Assembly (NCBI GenBank): GCA_002197995.1
Contig: NGZR01000004.1
Coordinates: forward strand, 434,001 to 498,000
DNA from: Gaeumannomyces sp. JS-464
Lineage: Eukaryota > Ascomycota > Sordariomycetes > Magnaporthales > Magnaporthaceae
Direction: 5' to 3'
Length of the DNA: 64,000 nucleotides
Shown here: positions 1-13,025 of the stretch, piece by piece
How positions within the stretch are numbered: position 1 is the stretch's first letter
How the letters are laid out: each line of letters begins with the position of its first letter
Made by a program: the position numbers and the translations under genes
The notes under the pieces: model-generated
Told to the model about the DNA's origin: nothing
Databases searched by the model: none
The model's input: the letters and a program-made list of their open reading frames with translations, nothing else

Positions 1-587
<587 letters not shown>

Positions 588-2185
588 CTTGGATTCGGGA
601 GGATCCTGCGCGGAAAGGCGAGAGCGAAAGAACGCGAGAGGTAGAGGATGAAGACGGCCCGTTTCTGGAGAGAAATTAAGCTTTTTGTCAGCGCTGCAAG
701 CTTTGTCGCGGAGGGTCGAACACCGCCAGAGCCTTCTAGCGCAGCCTTGCCGCCGTTGGAGGCGCTGGCGGCGCGCGCAATAGAATGGGCGAGCTGGCGC
801 GCATGATCAAAGGCAGGGTAGGACAAAGGGCGGATGAAACCGATGGAAAACAACGTACTCTGCCAGTCCTGTATCCAGTGAGCCTCAAAGCCAACAGGCG
901 GGTGGGCTACCGATCTCTCTGAAGGTGGGCGCAGTTTAACAAGCCGTGCAAAACGGTGGTGGCCTGGGTTGGTCGCCTTGCCTTTGGGTTCCGTCAAACA
1001 AGAAGCCGAGATGAGATCGCGGTCGACAGGCGCGACCGTCCGTGCGCATGCATCTCCGATAATATACGTCACGTGCCAAGGAGCTCTCGTATCTGACTCC
1101 TCGCCGCAGCCCGGTGGGTCCCAAAAGCAACGTCCATGAGCATCACCAGATCGCGTCGTCTCCCAAGAGCATTCCTTAGCGGATTGTATTCCTCTGTTTC
1201 TCTATTTAATACCAATACCACTTTATAATAGGCTAGTCCAATCGAATCTGTTGATTTGTTGCTGCCTAGGTCTCCTGCCGATGACCTCCGCTTGGGTCGG
1301 CCGTCATTGATGTTTTGCTGGCATCTCCATAACATCAAGGATGAGAGGCCTACAGCAGGATAGTCCCGGACCTCCTGAGGGCTCAATTCCTGCCACTAGA
1401 CTATCAGGCGGAGATATCACTATCGCATTTGCTGCCCCTGAGGCAAACGGTGGTGCTCCCCTGCAGGCCTGCTGCTACTTGATACAGTGCATACGTTTTA
1501 TGTCGTTTACTATGAGCACCTACTATAGTCTATGCCACAAGCTGTTGACCGCTGGGGTCTTGGAATATCTTTGGTTTCCCCAAGTGCGGCTGCTGGATAA
1601 AAGGATATGCTTCGATGCCGTCGGCGGCAGGAGGCCCTCTGATCAGACAAGTGTCCGCGAATCTGCGAGGGAGCAACGTAAAGGCCGCGGCTATTGGAGG
1701 GAGCGACACGGCTCCATGCGTATGTAGGTATGCGGGAGGCCTTCCACAGACAAGAGAATAGGTGACCAATAGCCGGCGAAATAGCAAACGGAAAAAGCTG
1801 GCGACTGGCACAGGACACATGCCACGCCAATGTGATGCTTCTAACTGGCCTTTTTAGCTGAAGACAAGCCATGGCTATGCCTCTAGGAGAAGAGGAGTTA
1901 GGTATCTTGGATCTTTTTCACTTTCTGCTCAGCACCTGATATTCCTGTCGGCCGACGTTCGCCCAAACCTAGCCCTACCACTTTTTTTTTATACGTATTC
2001 CCCTCCCACAACTTCTGAACAAACTGCAAACTGCAAAATACAGCCTACCTCCCCAAGAAGACAACCCTTCCACCCATAACCCAGGTGATTCTGGGGCAGC
2101 CGCCAACTTCTCGTGACCTAGAAACTCTCGCTACTCCTCGATCGCCTTCGTCCCTTTCTCCTGCGAAGGAACTCGGCGTGTCATC
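588..2185. other. intergenic, no convincing gene
   Basis: This stretch lies between the divergent Pab2-like gene and the DDX60-like gene, so it should hold both promoters. Open frames of 100-160 codons occur on both strands but have no recognisable motif and no splice logic. A more AT-rich patch (about 1195-1260) is present. A T-run (1981-1990) and pyrimidine-rich DNA precede the helicase start. Confidence 0.5.
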
Positions 2186-5100
2186 ATGGCGGCTACCGAG
2201 CTGCTGTATGCAGCCGACGTGGTGCAGGCATGGTACAGTCGACGGTCAGGCCCAAGGGTTGATATCGTCGGCGACTTTGCTGGTAACGAGCTCTTCGCCA
2301 TCCATGGCGAGTCTCTGATGGTCCAATGTATCACCCAGGCAAAGGTTGATTACCAAGGTAAGCCGCTCTCTTCGCCTACCTTGGCTCACTTCAACGGTCA
2401 GCTCACGGCTCTGGTACCCAATAAACAGGCGGATTCCAGCTCCTACATGCAGTCCATGCGGTCGAGAAGTTCCTCTCAGATCTGGAGCGGTGCGGATGCC
2501 GCTTCCACATTGTCTGGTTCTCGAACCAGGAGCAGCTTTGCATCCCGCCACAGGCCTCAGCAATCGATCACGCCAAGTATCTCTTGACCCGCGTGATCCT
2601 CATTGAGCACCTCAATCGCGCTGCCCGACAGAGTAACCCGAAGATCTCCTTCGAGTTTCCGAGCCTGTCTAGCCCCGAGTTCGGTCTCTACCTCCAAGAG
2701 AATGCGGTGCAATGCTTCGTCTGCTCGGATGGTCGTCCAGGGCCGACCGAGACTCCCAACGACGAAGAGAGACGCCGCATATGTCTGGCAATTATCTTCC
2801 GCCTCAATACTCACGGATACAGCATCGCTTTGCTAGACGGTCTCACGATAACCTCGTCAAAGGTACTTCTTGCCCTCGTTGCTATATCTCGAACGAATAT
2901 TAGCAAAAATTTATGTCTAACGTTGCTGAACTCCTTTAGGTCTTCACCTCTGTCTTTTCTCCCCAGTACTCCTCGGAGTCTCCCATGGTCGACAGCAAGC
3001 CGGGCGGGTGCGATGAGCCACAGACGGACACCATCTCCTTCAACATGCTATTCGAGCCAGCTTCGCACAACTGGACCAAGTGGGAGGATGGCACTGCGCT
3101 AACTGCATGTGAGGCCTTGACTGTGGCTGCTTTGGCGGAGCTGGTTGGCAAGTCCACCACTTTCGATTCCAATGCCATCGCCTTCGTCATCCACCTGGTC
3201 ATGCTCGATGAGTTGCCTCTTGCCCATCGGCGGTTTCCCGCACCGCAGGAGCCTGAGGCACAGGGCGGTCGCTTCCTGTCTCTCGTCGCGGAGATGTGTG
3301 TCAACGCAATCAAGAATGGAGCATGCACCGCCACGGCCTCCGTTCTCCGAGATCTTGAGTGGGATCTCTTTGACATGATTGATGGACGCTTATTCCATAC
3401 CATATCGGCGAGGCTTGACTCCATCGGCCTTTCGGTCTCTGCCAAGGGAAAGGTGCTCGAACTGGCGGAAAAGATCGGGCATCTCTCTGCGGCTGGCTGT
3501 AGCAAGCTGGTTCGTAGCCTTGGCGGAACCTCTAACTTGCTTGAAGCAGCTCCATCACAGGGCACCCCGGATGACGAGCGAGCCGTGCTTTCGTTCAGCC
3601 ACCCTGTCCTTGACGACTTCTTCAAGGGAGTCGGCCTCACCACCTCCTCGGTCGCTGACCGGTCAGTCTCATCCGATATCTTCCGTGAAGTCTCGCATTG
3701 GCACAATGCCAAGAACAAACTTGGTGGCAGGGCCAAGCCGAAGCCTCTCGATTTCTGGGCCAGAAAGCGACACCAGAGACTCATGGCCGATACCATCTCC
3801 TACGCGGCCAGTCTCTCCGGCGGCTCTGGGGCCATTATCAAGCCCGAGACAATCTTTGTGGCGGCTCCGGCCCCGGTCGAGAAGGCGCAGGACTGGAAGC
3901 TGGCCTTGCGGCAGAAGACTGCCGCCGCCGCCGCCTCCAAGAAGGTCGCTGCCGCTTCCAAGAACGCCAACAACAAGAAAGGGAAGTCAGCCTCTCGGAA
4001 AGACCCTCGGCAGGCCGCGCCTCAGAAAGCAGACATGAAGACCCCCACGGCCCGCCGTGTCTGGGACGCCGAGCGGAAAGAGCTCGACAAAGAGGCAGAC
4101 CTGCGGAAGAGGCTGAATTTGGCCAAACTATTCGAGTCCGAATTGTCCAAGTCGGCTGTCAATGACTTGGGACACGAGGTGTCTCTCTATATCTGCAAGA
4201 TCCTCGCCGATATGCTCAAGGGCATCATGGCACGAGCGGCCGAACGCAAGTCGACAGAAATAGAGATGATTATGGATCTTATCTGGCGGCGAATCATCGA
4301 CCTCAAGGGGCAGCCGCTTTCCAAGAACCTAGACGCGGAGCTCAGCGAGTTCGCAGCAGCTCTGCAGGAGTCCACGGAGCGAGCTGTACGCGAGGGCAAA
4401 AACGAGTCGGGTACTTCGATCGAGTTCCAGCTTGAGCGTTGCGGGCCTTACATGGAGCGCGGGTTCGACTCGGCCCCTGACCCGCGCGTTCCGTTCAAGC
4501 CCGACGCGTGGCAGAGGAAGGTTCTTGACGCCATCGACGACAACAAGAGCATGTGTGTCATCGCGCCGACGTCGGCCGGAAAGACCTTCATCTCGTTCTA
4601 CGCCATGAAGAAGGTGATGCAGACCAGCGACGACGGCGTGCTGGTCTACGTTGCGCCGACCAAGGCTCTCGTCAACCAGATCGCCGCCGAGATCCAAGCC
4701 CGCTTTGCCAAGACGTTCAAGTACGATGGCAGGTCCGTTTGGGCTATCCATACTCGCGACTACCGGGTGAACAACCCTACCGGCTGCCAGGTTCTGGTGA
4801 CGGTGCCCGCAATCCTGGAGATTATGCTCCTTGCCACAGTCAGCTACGAGAAGAAGAACTCGTGGGCGCACCGCATCAAGCGCATCATATTCGACGAGGT
4901 CCATTCCATTGGACAGCATGAGGAGGGTATCATCTGGGAACAGCTCCTGCTTCTTGCACCATGCCCCATCATCGCGCTGTCCGCGACTGTCGGCAATCCG
5001 GAGGACTTCAAAGAGTGGCTTGTGGGCTCCCAGAGCACCAAAGGCTTCGAAATGGACATGATTGTTCACAACTCGCGCTACTCGGACCTGCGCAAGTATA

Positions 5101-7828
5101 TCTACACTCCGCCTGCTCGGCCCGAGCCTTTCCGAGGGCTGCCGCCGAGAGACCCTCCTGGCGCTCCTGAGCTGGACAGAGATGGAACTCCATTCGCCTT
5201 TGTGCACCCTGTGGCGGCTCTTGTCAATCGGTAAGGTCAACTCCATATTAGCCGGGTTCCTCTTTTTCCTTTTTCCCTTTTCCCCCGTTTCCATATACTA
5301 ACTGTCGTTCATTCTGCAGTCGCCGTGGCACGCTTGATGACATCAGTCTGGAGGCTCGAGATTGTCTCACCCTCTGGCGCAGCATGAAGAAGCATGAAAC
5401 AAGCGAATTCCCTATCGGCGAGAATCTCAATCCCTCCAAGGCCCTTTCCGCTATTGTCAAGAAGGCAGACGTTACGCGCTGGGAGACGGACCTGAAAGCT
5501 TGCCTCCTTAACTGGATGAACCAGCCGGCATCACCCTTCCCGGCCGTCCAGGAGGACCTCAAGGTCCAGCTGCCTCAAGGGGTAGAAGGGGAGACCCGCA
5601 TACCTCCAGGGAAGACTGGAAACCGTAAGGGGAGCGGCGAAGCGTACATGAATGACTTCCATCTGCTCCTGGACCTTCACCGCCAGCATGGCCTGCCCGC
5701 AATCGTCTTCAACTTTGACCGAGATGAGTGCATGAACACCGTCGCCACGGTTCTGCACGAGCTTGAGAAAGCCGAGAATGAGTGGAAGAGGACGAGCAAG
5801 AAGTGGGCGAAGAAGATGAACAAGTACAACGAGTACAAAAAGACCCAAGCCAAGCGCAAGCCGCTCGCGAAGCCAGCAGCGCCCGCGGAAGGCGACGGTA
5901 TCACAAAGGCCGACATGCAGCGCGAGCTCGCCGAGACGGAGACGAGCTCATGGGAAAACTTTGACCCTGACGCCCCGTTGGATGACTTCAGCTTCGCCAA
6001 CTCGAGTGTTTGCTCGCGCTCTGAGATAGAGAGTCTGATCTGGGTCCTTGAGAAGCGAGGCATCAATGACTCGACACTGCTGAACGGCTTGCGACGTGGC
6101 ATCGCCTGCCATCATTCGGGAATGCCCTTCAAGTACCGCCAAATGGTTGAGAAGCTCTGTCGTCGTGGCTATCTGACCGTCGTCGTCGCCACAGGAACAC
6201 TGGCCCTGGGTATCAACGTCCCATGTAAGACGGCTGTGTTCTCTGGAGATTTCGATCTACCTGTCGGCGCTTAACTACCGACAGGCGTCTGGTCGAGCCG
6301 GTCGACGAGGCTTCGACCTCCTGGGAAATGTCGTCTTCAACCTCCCTCCGCAGCGGGCATTTGAGGTCATGTCTTCCAGGCTGCCTGATCTGCGTGGTCA
6401 GTTTGCCCTGTCTACCACTCTGGTGCTCCGCGTTCTGGCCCTCTGCCACCACACCAAGAATTCAGATCCCGCCGTCCAGGCGACCCAGTCGCTCCTCTCA
6501 CAGACGCGACTGTATCTTGGTGGCCCGGCAGGCGAGATGGCTGTCAAGCACCACGTCCGGTTCTCGATCGAGTATCTCCGCAGGCAGCACCTTCTCTCGC
6601 AAGACGGCGCGCCGCTCAACTTCGCGGGCCTCATCAGCCACTTGTACTTCACCGAGGACTCGTCGTTCGCGTTCCACTCCCTGCTCAAGGGAGGCTACTT
6701 TCACCAGCTGTGCGCCGAGGTGGACTCGCGCCGCTCTGCGGTGCTGGTTGAGCTGATACTAGTCATGAGCCACCTCTTTGGTCGATATCTGTGCCACCAG
6801 TACAAGGACAAGGTGTGGCTCAAGACGATCAAACATTCTCCGTCCATCGTTCTGCTGCCGCCCATGCCGAATGCCGCCCACGCCCTGCTCCGTGAACACA
6901 ACAAGGAGACCCTGGACATTTTTGTCAACTATGTCCAGACTTTCGTCCGTCAGCATCTCTCAGACGTGCCCGACAATGAACTCCCCTACACCAAGCACCA
7001 TGCCGGCGCAACAGGGGGCTGCATCACCGGGGCCCTCGCCATGGCCCCCGGAGCGGCCACCCTGCCCCCTGGCCCGGAGATCCGGTCCCCCTTCGCGGCC
7101 ATGTCCGGCTTCGGCGACACGTTCAGCTCGATCCATGACTTGTGCGCCAACGCGCGCGCTGGCGTCTTCCTGGACGAGACGTCGGTGCCCTTCATGCGCT
7201 TGTACCCGGATGACACGCAGGGCACGCCCTGGAACGCGTACCTGTACGACTTCTACATGCACGGCGACCTAGTGGCCCTGACGCGCGCCAACGGCATCAA
7301 GAAGGGCGACGTCTGGTTCCGCCTCAAGGACTTCTCCCTCATCGTCGCCAAGATCGTCACCAGCCTGACCAACTTCCTCGACCCCAAAGCCGGCAGTGGT
7401 GACATGACAGAGGTCCAGGACGCGCAGGACCGCAAGGCCGAGGCGGCTGAGGAGAAGCAGATAATGATGGAGGATGAGCAGGCTGCTGCCGGCGAAGGCG
7501 GCAAGCACGGCGCTGCTGCTGCCACTGCTGCCTCCGCCGGTGATGGCGGCGCGGGCGGCAGGAAGAAGAAGGCCAAGGCCGTGGCGCCGACTCTTGGGAG
7601 GACGGCGGCGATTCGGACGACGACATCTACGACGCGCCTCCGCCGACCCAACAGAAGGTCTCTGGTGGTAGCGGCGGCGAGGCCGACGGCCGCGCTTCTC
7701 CCGACGACGGCGGCCGCGACGTCCCGGCTTGGCAGCGAGGCGATGGCAAGAACCTTCACAATGTGCTAAAGGCCTTTCTTTATCTTCAGCAGGAGTTTGA
7801 CGAGAAGTTCCTGAAGATTTGGGCCTAA
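2186..7828 (+). CDS. DDX60-like Ski2-type DExH-box RNA helicase
   Basis: Seen: exons 2186-2357, 2429-2862, 2940-5230 and 5320-7828, about 1800 residues. Helicase motifs are clear: motif I APTSAGKT (about residue 743), motif II DEVH (about 855), motif III SAT, and in the second RecA lobe HHSGMP followed by a VVVATGTLALGINVP segment and the motif VI region with GRAGRRG (about 1290). The long N-terminal region and the C-terminal helical part match DDX60/DDX60L, a Ski2-related group involved in RNA sensing and decay in animals; the fungal role is unknown. A Lys/Ala-rich insert lies near residues 520-570. Two frame breaks are present: one extra T in TTT 6250-6252 (just before motif VI) and a one-base loss within about 7555-7590; beyond it the frame ends in a conserved-looking acidic tail and stop at 7828. 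The conserved motifs on both sides favour assembly indels over a pseudogene. Confidence 0.85.
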
Positions 7829-8406
7829 GGGTGTTCATGCCAGATGCGCAGAAGATGTATTACTTGGCCCTCGCTGCCGCCCTTGCCTAGCTTGCTGGGT
7901 ACTTGAGCTGTGTACCTCTATGTTTTGAGGACTTTTTGCTGTCTGAGTTTCCGCAAATATCTCGGGGAGGATTGTGTACCTTCTTTTGCCCTGTCTTTAG
8001 AGGGGTTTACTTTCAGGCTGAGAGTGCTAGTCTTGATTGTATGCAATCTGGTTTCCTTCTCAACTACATGATCGAAGCTTGTATGTCATTTCCCTTTTGA
8101 GTCGGGTCTTCCCTTACACCCAAACTCCTTCCCACATTCTTTCATCGTCACCACCTCCAGCGATCCCCCAGCTTTGCATTTCTTTTTTAAGAGGAAAACG
8201 GAGAGAGAAGCAAAAGGGAAGAAAGAAGAATGTTAGAGTAATTTAAACATCCAGCAAGCCCCAATGAACCTGCGTCCAACACAACCCCCTCATCATGAGC
8301 ACCTTATCGAGGTCACGAACCGCCTGCACGCGAATAGCCCTCGGGGTCCCAGCAAATTCCCTCCAGCTTATTCACTTATCTAAGTGGGCCGAGCCATGCT
8401 CAAATT
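7829..8406. other. 3' intergenic between convergent genes
   Basis: The stretch separates the convergent helicase and NLR genes. It is T-rich after the helicase stop and contains an A-rich patch near 8190-8245. It probably holds both 3' ends; no gene is apparent. Confidence 0.5.
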
Positions 8407-11400
8407 CTAACGCCCACCCCTCCTTGCCTCCCGAGCGTCCAAAAAGTGCTGTATGATGGCAGCGTCTCCTTCGTGTAGCGCTACAAGAAATGGCGTAAGA
8501 CCGCTCGCAAGTTTGATATCTGGGTCAGCTTTCCCAACCTGCAGTAGAAGCTTGACCAGCGCCTCGTTATTATCCAATACAGCCCTGACAAGAGGCGAGA
8601 TCCCTGTAACGTTGGTGATATCAGGGTCAGCTTTTCCAATTCGGAGCAAAACCTCAACCATCCTTTCGTTCCCGTCTATTACAGTCTTCAAAAGAGGCGT
8701 GATCCTATTCTTATTACCGATGTTAGGGTCGGCTTTCCCTTTTAGGATTAGAAGCTTGGTCATAGCCTCATTCCCAGACGCTACCGCTATGAGTAGGGGT
8801 GTTAATCCACTCTGATCGCCGATGTTGGGATCAACCTGTCTCATTTCCAGTAGGAGCCTGACGGTCGATTCCGGAGAGCTTGCAGTGGCAAGGGATAGAA
8901 GTGGTGGGAAACCATCCCGGCGGTCGAAGCCAGGCGTGGTTTCCCCCGTTGCAACTAGCAGCTTGGCGATATTCTCTTCCTCATGTGTGACCGCCAACCA
9001 GAGAGCGTCGTTAACGTGTTGATGGGTCAGATACTCTCTAGCTTGCCATATCAGTTGCCTGACGATTCCTTCGTGGCCTCGGATTGTAGCGTAGCTGAGC
9101 GCCGACAAGTTAATGCGTCGTCCCTCGGATTTTGCCTGGTTTAGGGCCAGCGCCACTCCTTCGACCAGTCCATAGAAAGAGAAAAGGCCCATAGGGGTGA
9201 TGGGAGGCCGATAACTGGGAAGCCCGAGTCCCCAGTCCAGCCCCAGGTACTTGATACATGCCATGAGACAAAGTACACTTGGGGGCCAGGCAGGATCGCA
9301 CAGCGATGCCCGGAGACGTTCGATGGCCGATCCGGGTGAGTCGCCAAGTATGAGGTGGCTAGCCCAGAAGGTCGTGGCATACTGGAAGAGGCTGTAACGC
9401 TGAATGAGCTGACCTAGGGTTTGGGGGTCTTTCAAGCCGTCGAAAGGATGAATGTGATCGAGGTAGTCAGGGGTCTGAGGGTATTCCAAGCCTTCAAGAT
9501 ATTGCACGCAGATGTCCGCAACAGTCTGGTGTGAGTCCCTGGGCCACAATGAGCTCTTCCAAGTTCCCAGAGGCGGTGGTCTTGAGTCAGCAGCCACCAG
9601 GAATTCCTTGGCAGTTTGGTGGATCAGATATATTTTGCTGTCCTTGATGTCGAGGAAGAAACCGCAGAGGTTCTCGAGGGTCCTGGTAAACATAGCCCCG
9701 GATTCATTCGCATAGAGTGGTCCCAAGGCTATCTTCATCTCCGGGAGCGTCAGGGGCCTGAAGGCCGCAACAACGATGTGCAAAATTTGCCTCGTCATCG
9801 TCGGATTCCGGCTCTTGCTCAGTATCTCCTCGTAGACATCGGGAGCTGTCTTTGGGAGGGTCTTGATAACCTCCAAAAGGAGCTCTTGGGAGGTTCCTAT
9901 AGCATCCTTGAGTTCGGGGATGATGAGGCGAACCCAAAGATAAGTCCGGTTCCTCCCGATCTTCAGCGCGCTGCAGACAGTATGGTGGACTGGTGGCTCG
10001 AGGTCGAGCTGGCCGACTTCTTCCTCGATGAAGAGGTCAATCTCTTGCGAGATTTCTTCGTGCTCTTTCTCGTTTTCCCCACCAAGGTGAGTATCAGGCA
10101 CGCGCTTTTTTAAAGATTCAAAGGACTGCTTGATGTGCTGATATGGGCGGCATGTGAGGAGGACCTTCAGTTTGCTGCTGATATCAGGAGCCTTGTAGTA
10201 CCGACTAAGGGCTTCGGCGAGCTGGCGTTGTTCATCGCTTTTGCACTCGTCCAGCGCGTCCAGGATGCAGAAGACCTTGCCTGCGTTAGACCGCCCGACA
10301 GCTTCCGTAAATATCTTCCAGAGATTCGAGAACGACTCGAGGAAGAACCGTCCATCGCCACCGCTGGCCAGGAAGCCATCGATAGTTTTACGAGTGAGGA
10401 GATGGCGTTTGGCGCCGAATAGTTGATGGAGGATGCAGCACAGGGCTTTCGAAAGGCTCTTTTGGTCGTCGGCATCATCCTTGAAGAAGAAATAGCAGAT
10501 AGTGGAGTCGCCACTCTCTTGAGGGAGGAAATCGTCGATCAAGTGCCTCGCCAGCACCGACTTGCCACACTCTGGCTTTGCGGTCACCAGCAGAAAGCGG
10601 GCAGAGTCGCCGGCAAGCCACTTCTTGAAGACTTCGTTGCCAATGACCCAATTGCAGGTGCCAGCAACTGCGAGCGGGTTTCTCTTGTCCTTGTGGTCAC
10701 GGTACGGAGCGACTGCAAGCTCCTTCAAGAACTCGTTTCGCATCTTTTCTAGCTCGGGGCCGGCAGGCAGCGCATCTCGGGCTAGGTGGTCAAGAGATTT
10801 GATTAGGACGCGGCACTCCTACACGTTGACGGACAAATTGTGACGTCTCTTCATCTCCACTCGAATATTTTCCGACGCCGAACAAAACAAAAATAATCCA
10901 CCTTGCTGCAAATAAGGGAGCATATGGCTTAATGGGCTTAGCATCTACCTTGCAGAGTCTTGGGGGCCTCCTGAGCGAAACTCTTGAGGTGGAAGGACAC
11001 GTCCAAGAAATTTTGACATGTAGGTTTGTTGTACTTGTGCATCGTACTATGCGATGCATCCAGCCCGTACACATCGATCCCAGGCAAGCAGGAGGAGGAC
11101 CGAGACACCATCTGAAGGAGGATATCTCGTGTCAATAGACGGGCACAGCACCAATGGCGTAACACGTGAGTGACGGGGTCTGACTTACAACCCTTTGACT
11201 GCCAATTTTGGCTCGAAGGCGCTCCCTCTCGGCCTCAGGCATCCTGTCCAGCATTTTCGCGAAGTTTGTGGGTTGCCCTTCAAAGAAGCAAGTGATGGGG
11301 AATTTGAAAGCTTTGTCGTGAATTAGCTTGCTGAACTCCTGGACGAGCTCATCCAGGCCGCTCGCGTGATCGGCAGACCCTCCCTTTAGGTAGGAGACGA

Positions 11401-12105
11401 GGTCGCTGCTGTACAAAACGCCCGTCTCCGCGCTGGTCTGCTGGGCAACCAGAAGGCGCAGTTCCGCGGCCGTGGAGCAGAATTCCTCGCAACCCCTGAA
11501 TGGTGTGCCAAGAAAGACAACACCCGCGGTGTATCGTAGGACATCTGGTTTGAATCCATCGGTGTAGCTCCGTCTGTGGACCTCCAAGACAAGTGCCTTG
11601 GGGATTCGAGCGTTAGCTTGCACTGAAAAAAACACCCAGGTACCTTGTGCATCTACCAGGCCACCCATGATCCCCTGGCGAGTGCCGAATGGCAAACGAC
11701 GCTTACCTTTGCTAGAAGTAAGCCGCCGAAACAGGACGCCACGAATAGGATGGGATGCTGAGACCGTCCCTGTATTCGATGATCAGTCCTCGTTCATCCA
11801 ACTATTTTTTCCCAGCACAAACCCTGGCACGCTAGGCTACTCACCCGACGAGAACGCTCCCCGTAGATCCGCAGCAGGAGTGTGTCGGCATGGCCAGCGA
11901 AAATGTCTGTCGAGGCTTTTCCGACAAAGTCGGCGTTCCATTCGTAGGTGAGGATGCGCGCATTGGGAATCGACTCTGGGAGCATCATCTTGTCTTGCAG
12001 CCAGTTGACATTGCCCGAGTTGGGGTCGTTGGGGTCTTTCCAGGCGTTCCATGTTCTGGGGGATCTAGCCTCCAGCCCGTGGATGGCAATGATGCTGGAA
12101 GCCAT
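8407..12105 (-). CDS. NLR-like STAND protein: alpha/beta-hydrolase - NACHT - ankyrin repeats
   Basis: Seen: exons 12105-11845, 11769-11707, 11596-11189, 11111-10949 and 10818-8407, about 1100 residues. The N-terminus opens with IIAIHGLEARSPRTW and continues through VASCFGGLLLAK and GVVFLGTPFRG, the pattern of the DUF676/lipase-like hydrolase domain that caps many fungal NLRs. The NACHT domain has a P-loop CGKSVL and a Walker B segment ILDALDEC. The C-terminus carries about five ankyrin repeats with PLL..V..GNE signatures. Known of the family: such proteins act as immune or allorecognition receptors and may trigger cell death. The usual Ser nucleophile is Cys here. The junction of exons 4 and 5 is off by one base, so either the acceptor differs or an indel lies near 10949-10820. 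It is divergent from the HET gene 920 bp away. Confidence 0.85.
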
Positions 12106-13025
12106 GGATATGCATGTCAGTGAATGAACCGAGGGCTCGGGGGCGCGGACTATGCACTAACTCGATCTCCTTGCTGGCAGTCGCATTGGTGTCCTTCTCG
12201 TCGGGGTGCACCTGTCGCAGCCCAAGGCTCCGGGGCTCCTCGGCCTGGTGGGTGGGCCGAGGCCGAAAGATTGAAGTAAAGTTCATGTTGCGGTCGTAAA
12301 TCCCCCTGAGGAGATTGGAAAATGGATGGAGGAGTCCGTATGAACAGTACCCGAGTCGCTCGTTCCAGGAAGATAGGTAGGTAGGCAGGTAGGCACCTTT
12401 GCTGGGCGAAGATTGGTTTGAGACGATCGAGATGGAAAACGGCCGAATTCAGGACAGCGGCTTTGTTAAATTCCGAGGGGATAGGCGCCGGGCTCCAGAA
12501 CCGCCCAACCGTACGGCTCTCAGCCCAATGTGCAGTTTTGGGTCAAGAAGGGATGCAGCTCCGGGCCAATATGCAGTTTTGGCTTCACAATGGGCCGCCA
12601 AGGTCGGTCCCAGAGACGCAGTCTTCCAATGATTTATCTTTGCCGTGCTGCTCGCTGACCCCCAGCTGAGCCACTTGAGACGCAAACCACGCCCACTCTA
12701 AAAAACCTTGCATTAGTATGCCCCTTTTTATTGGCGGTGGGAAGGCGGGCGTAAAGGTGCCCGTTCGCACTGCACGAAGCGTCAAGCAGTGCCTGAAGAA
12801 TGCCTAAGGATGAATCTTAGGAGAGGGCGTGTTTACTCGCAGCCCTTATCACCTCTTGGCCTCTCCCTTTTTGTAAACTGAGGATGGTTATAATGTCTGT
12901 CTCCTCTTTTCCTCGGCTACACTCGCCTTCAGCTGCCTACGTTATTCGTCTCGTAAATTCCCAAGCCTGATCTCCGAGGCTCGATACAACAAGCTAGGTC
13001 ACAGACAACACGACGGGCGCCCAGT
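12106..13025. other. shared promoter region of the NLR/HET pair
   Basis: The only DNA between the two divergent start codons. It contains an AGGT/AGGC microsatellite (about 12374-12398) and a directly repeated 18-mer at 12524-12541 and 12565-12582 differing at two bases. No gene is apparent. Confidence 0.5.
12524..12582. repeat. two-copy direct repeat in NLR/HET intergenic DNA
   Basis: An 18-mer containing CCAAT followed by GTGCAGTTTTGG occurs at 12524-12541, and again as CCAATATGCAGTTTTGG at 12565-12582, 41 bp apart. The CCAAT core could be a regulatory site; this is inference. Confidence 0.5.

Noticed and set aside
2186..7828. Helicase as a true pseudogene
   Set aside because: Only two single-base breaks in 5.4 kb of coding sequence with all motifs intact, and similar breaks occur in essential genes of the same window.
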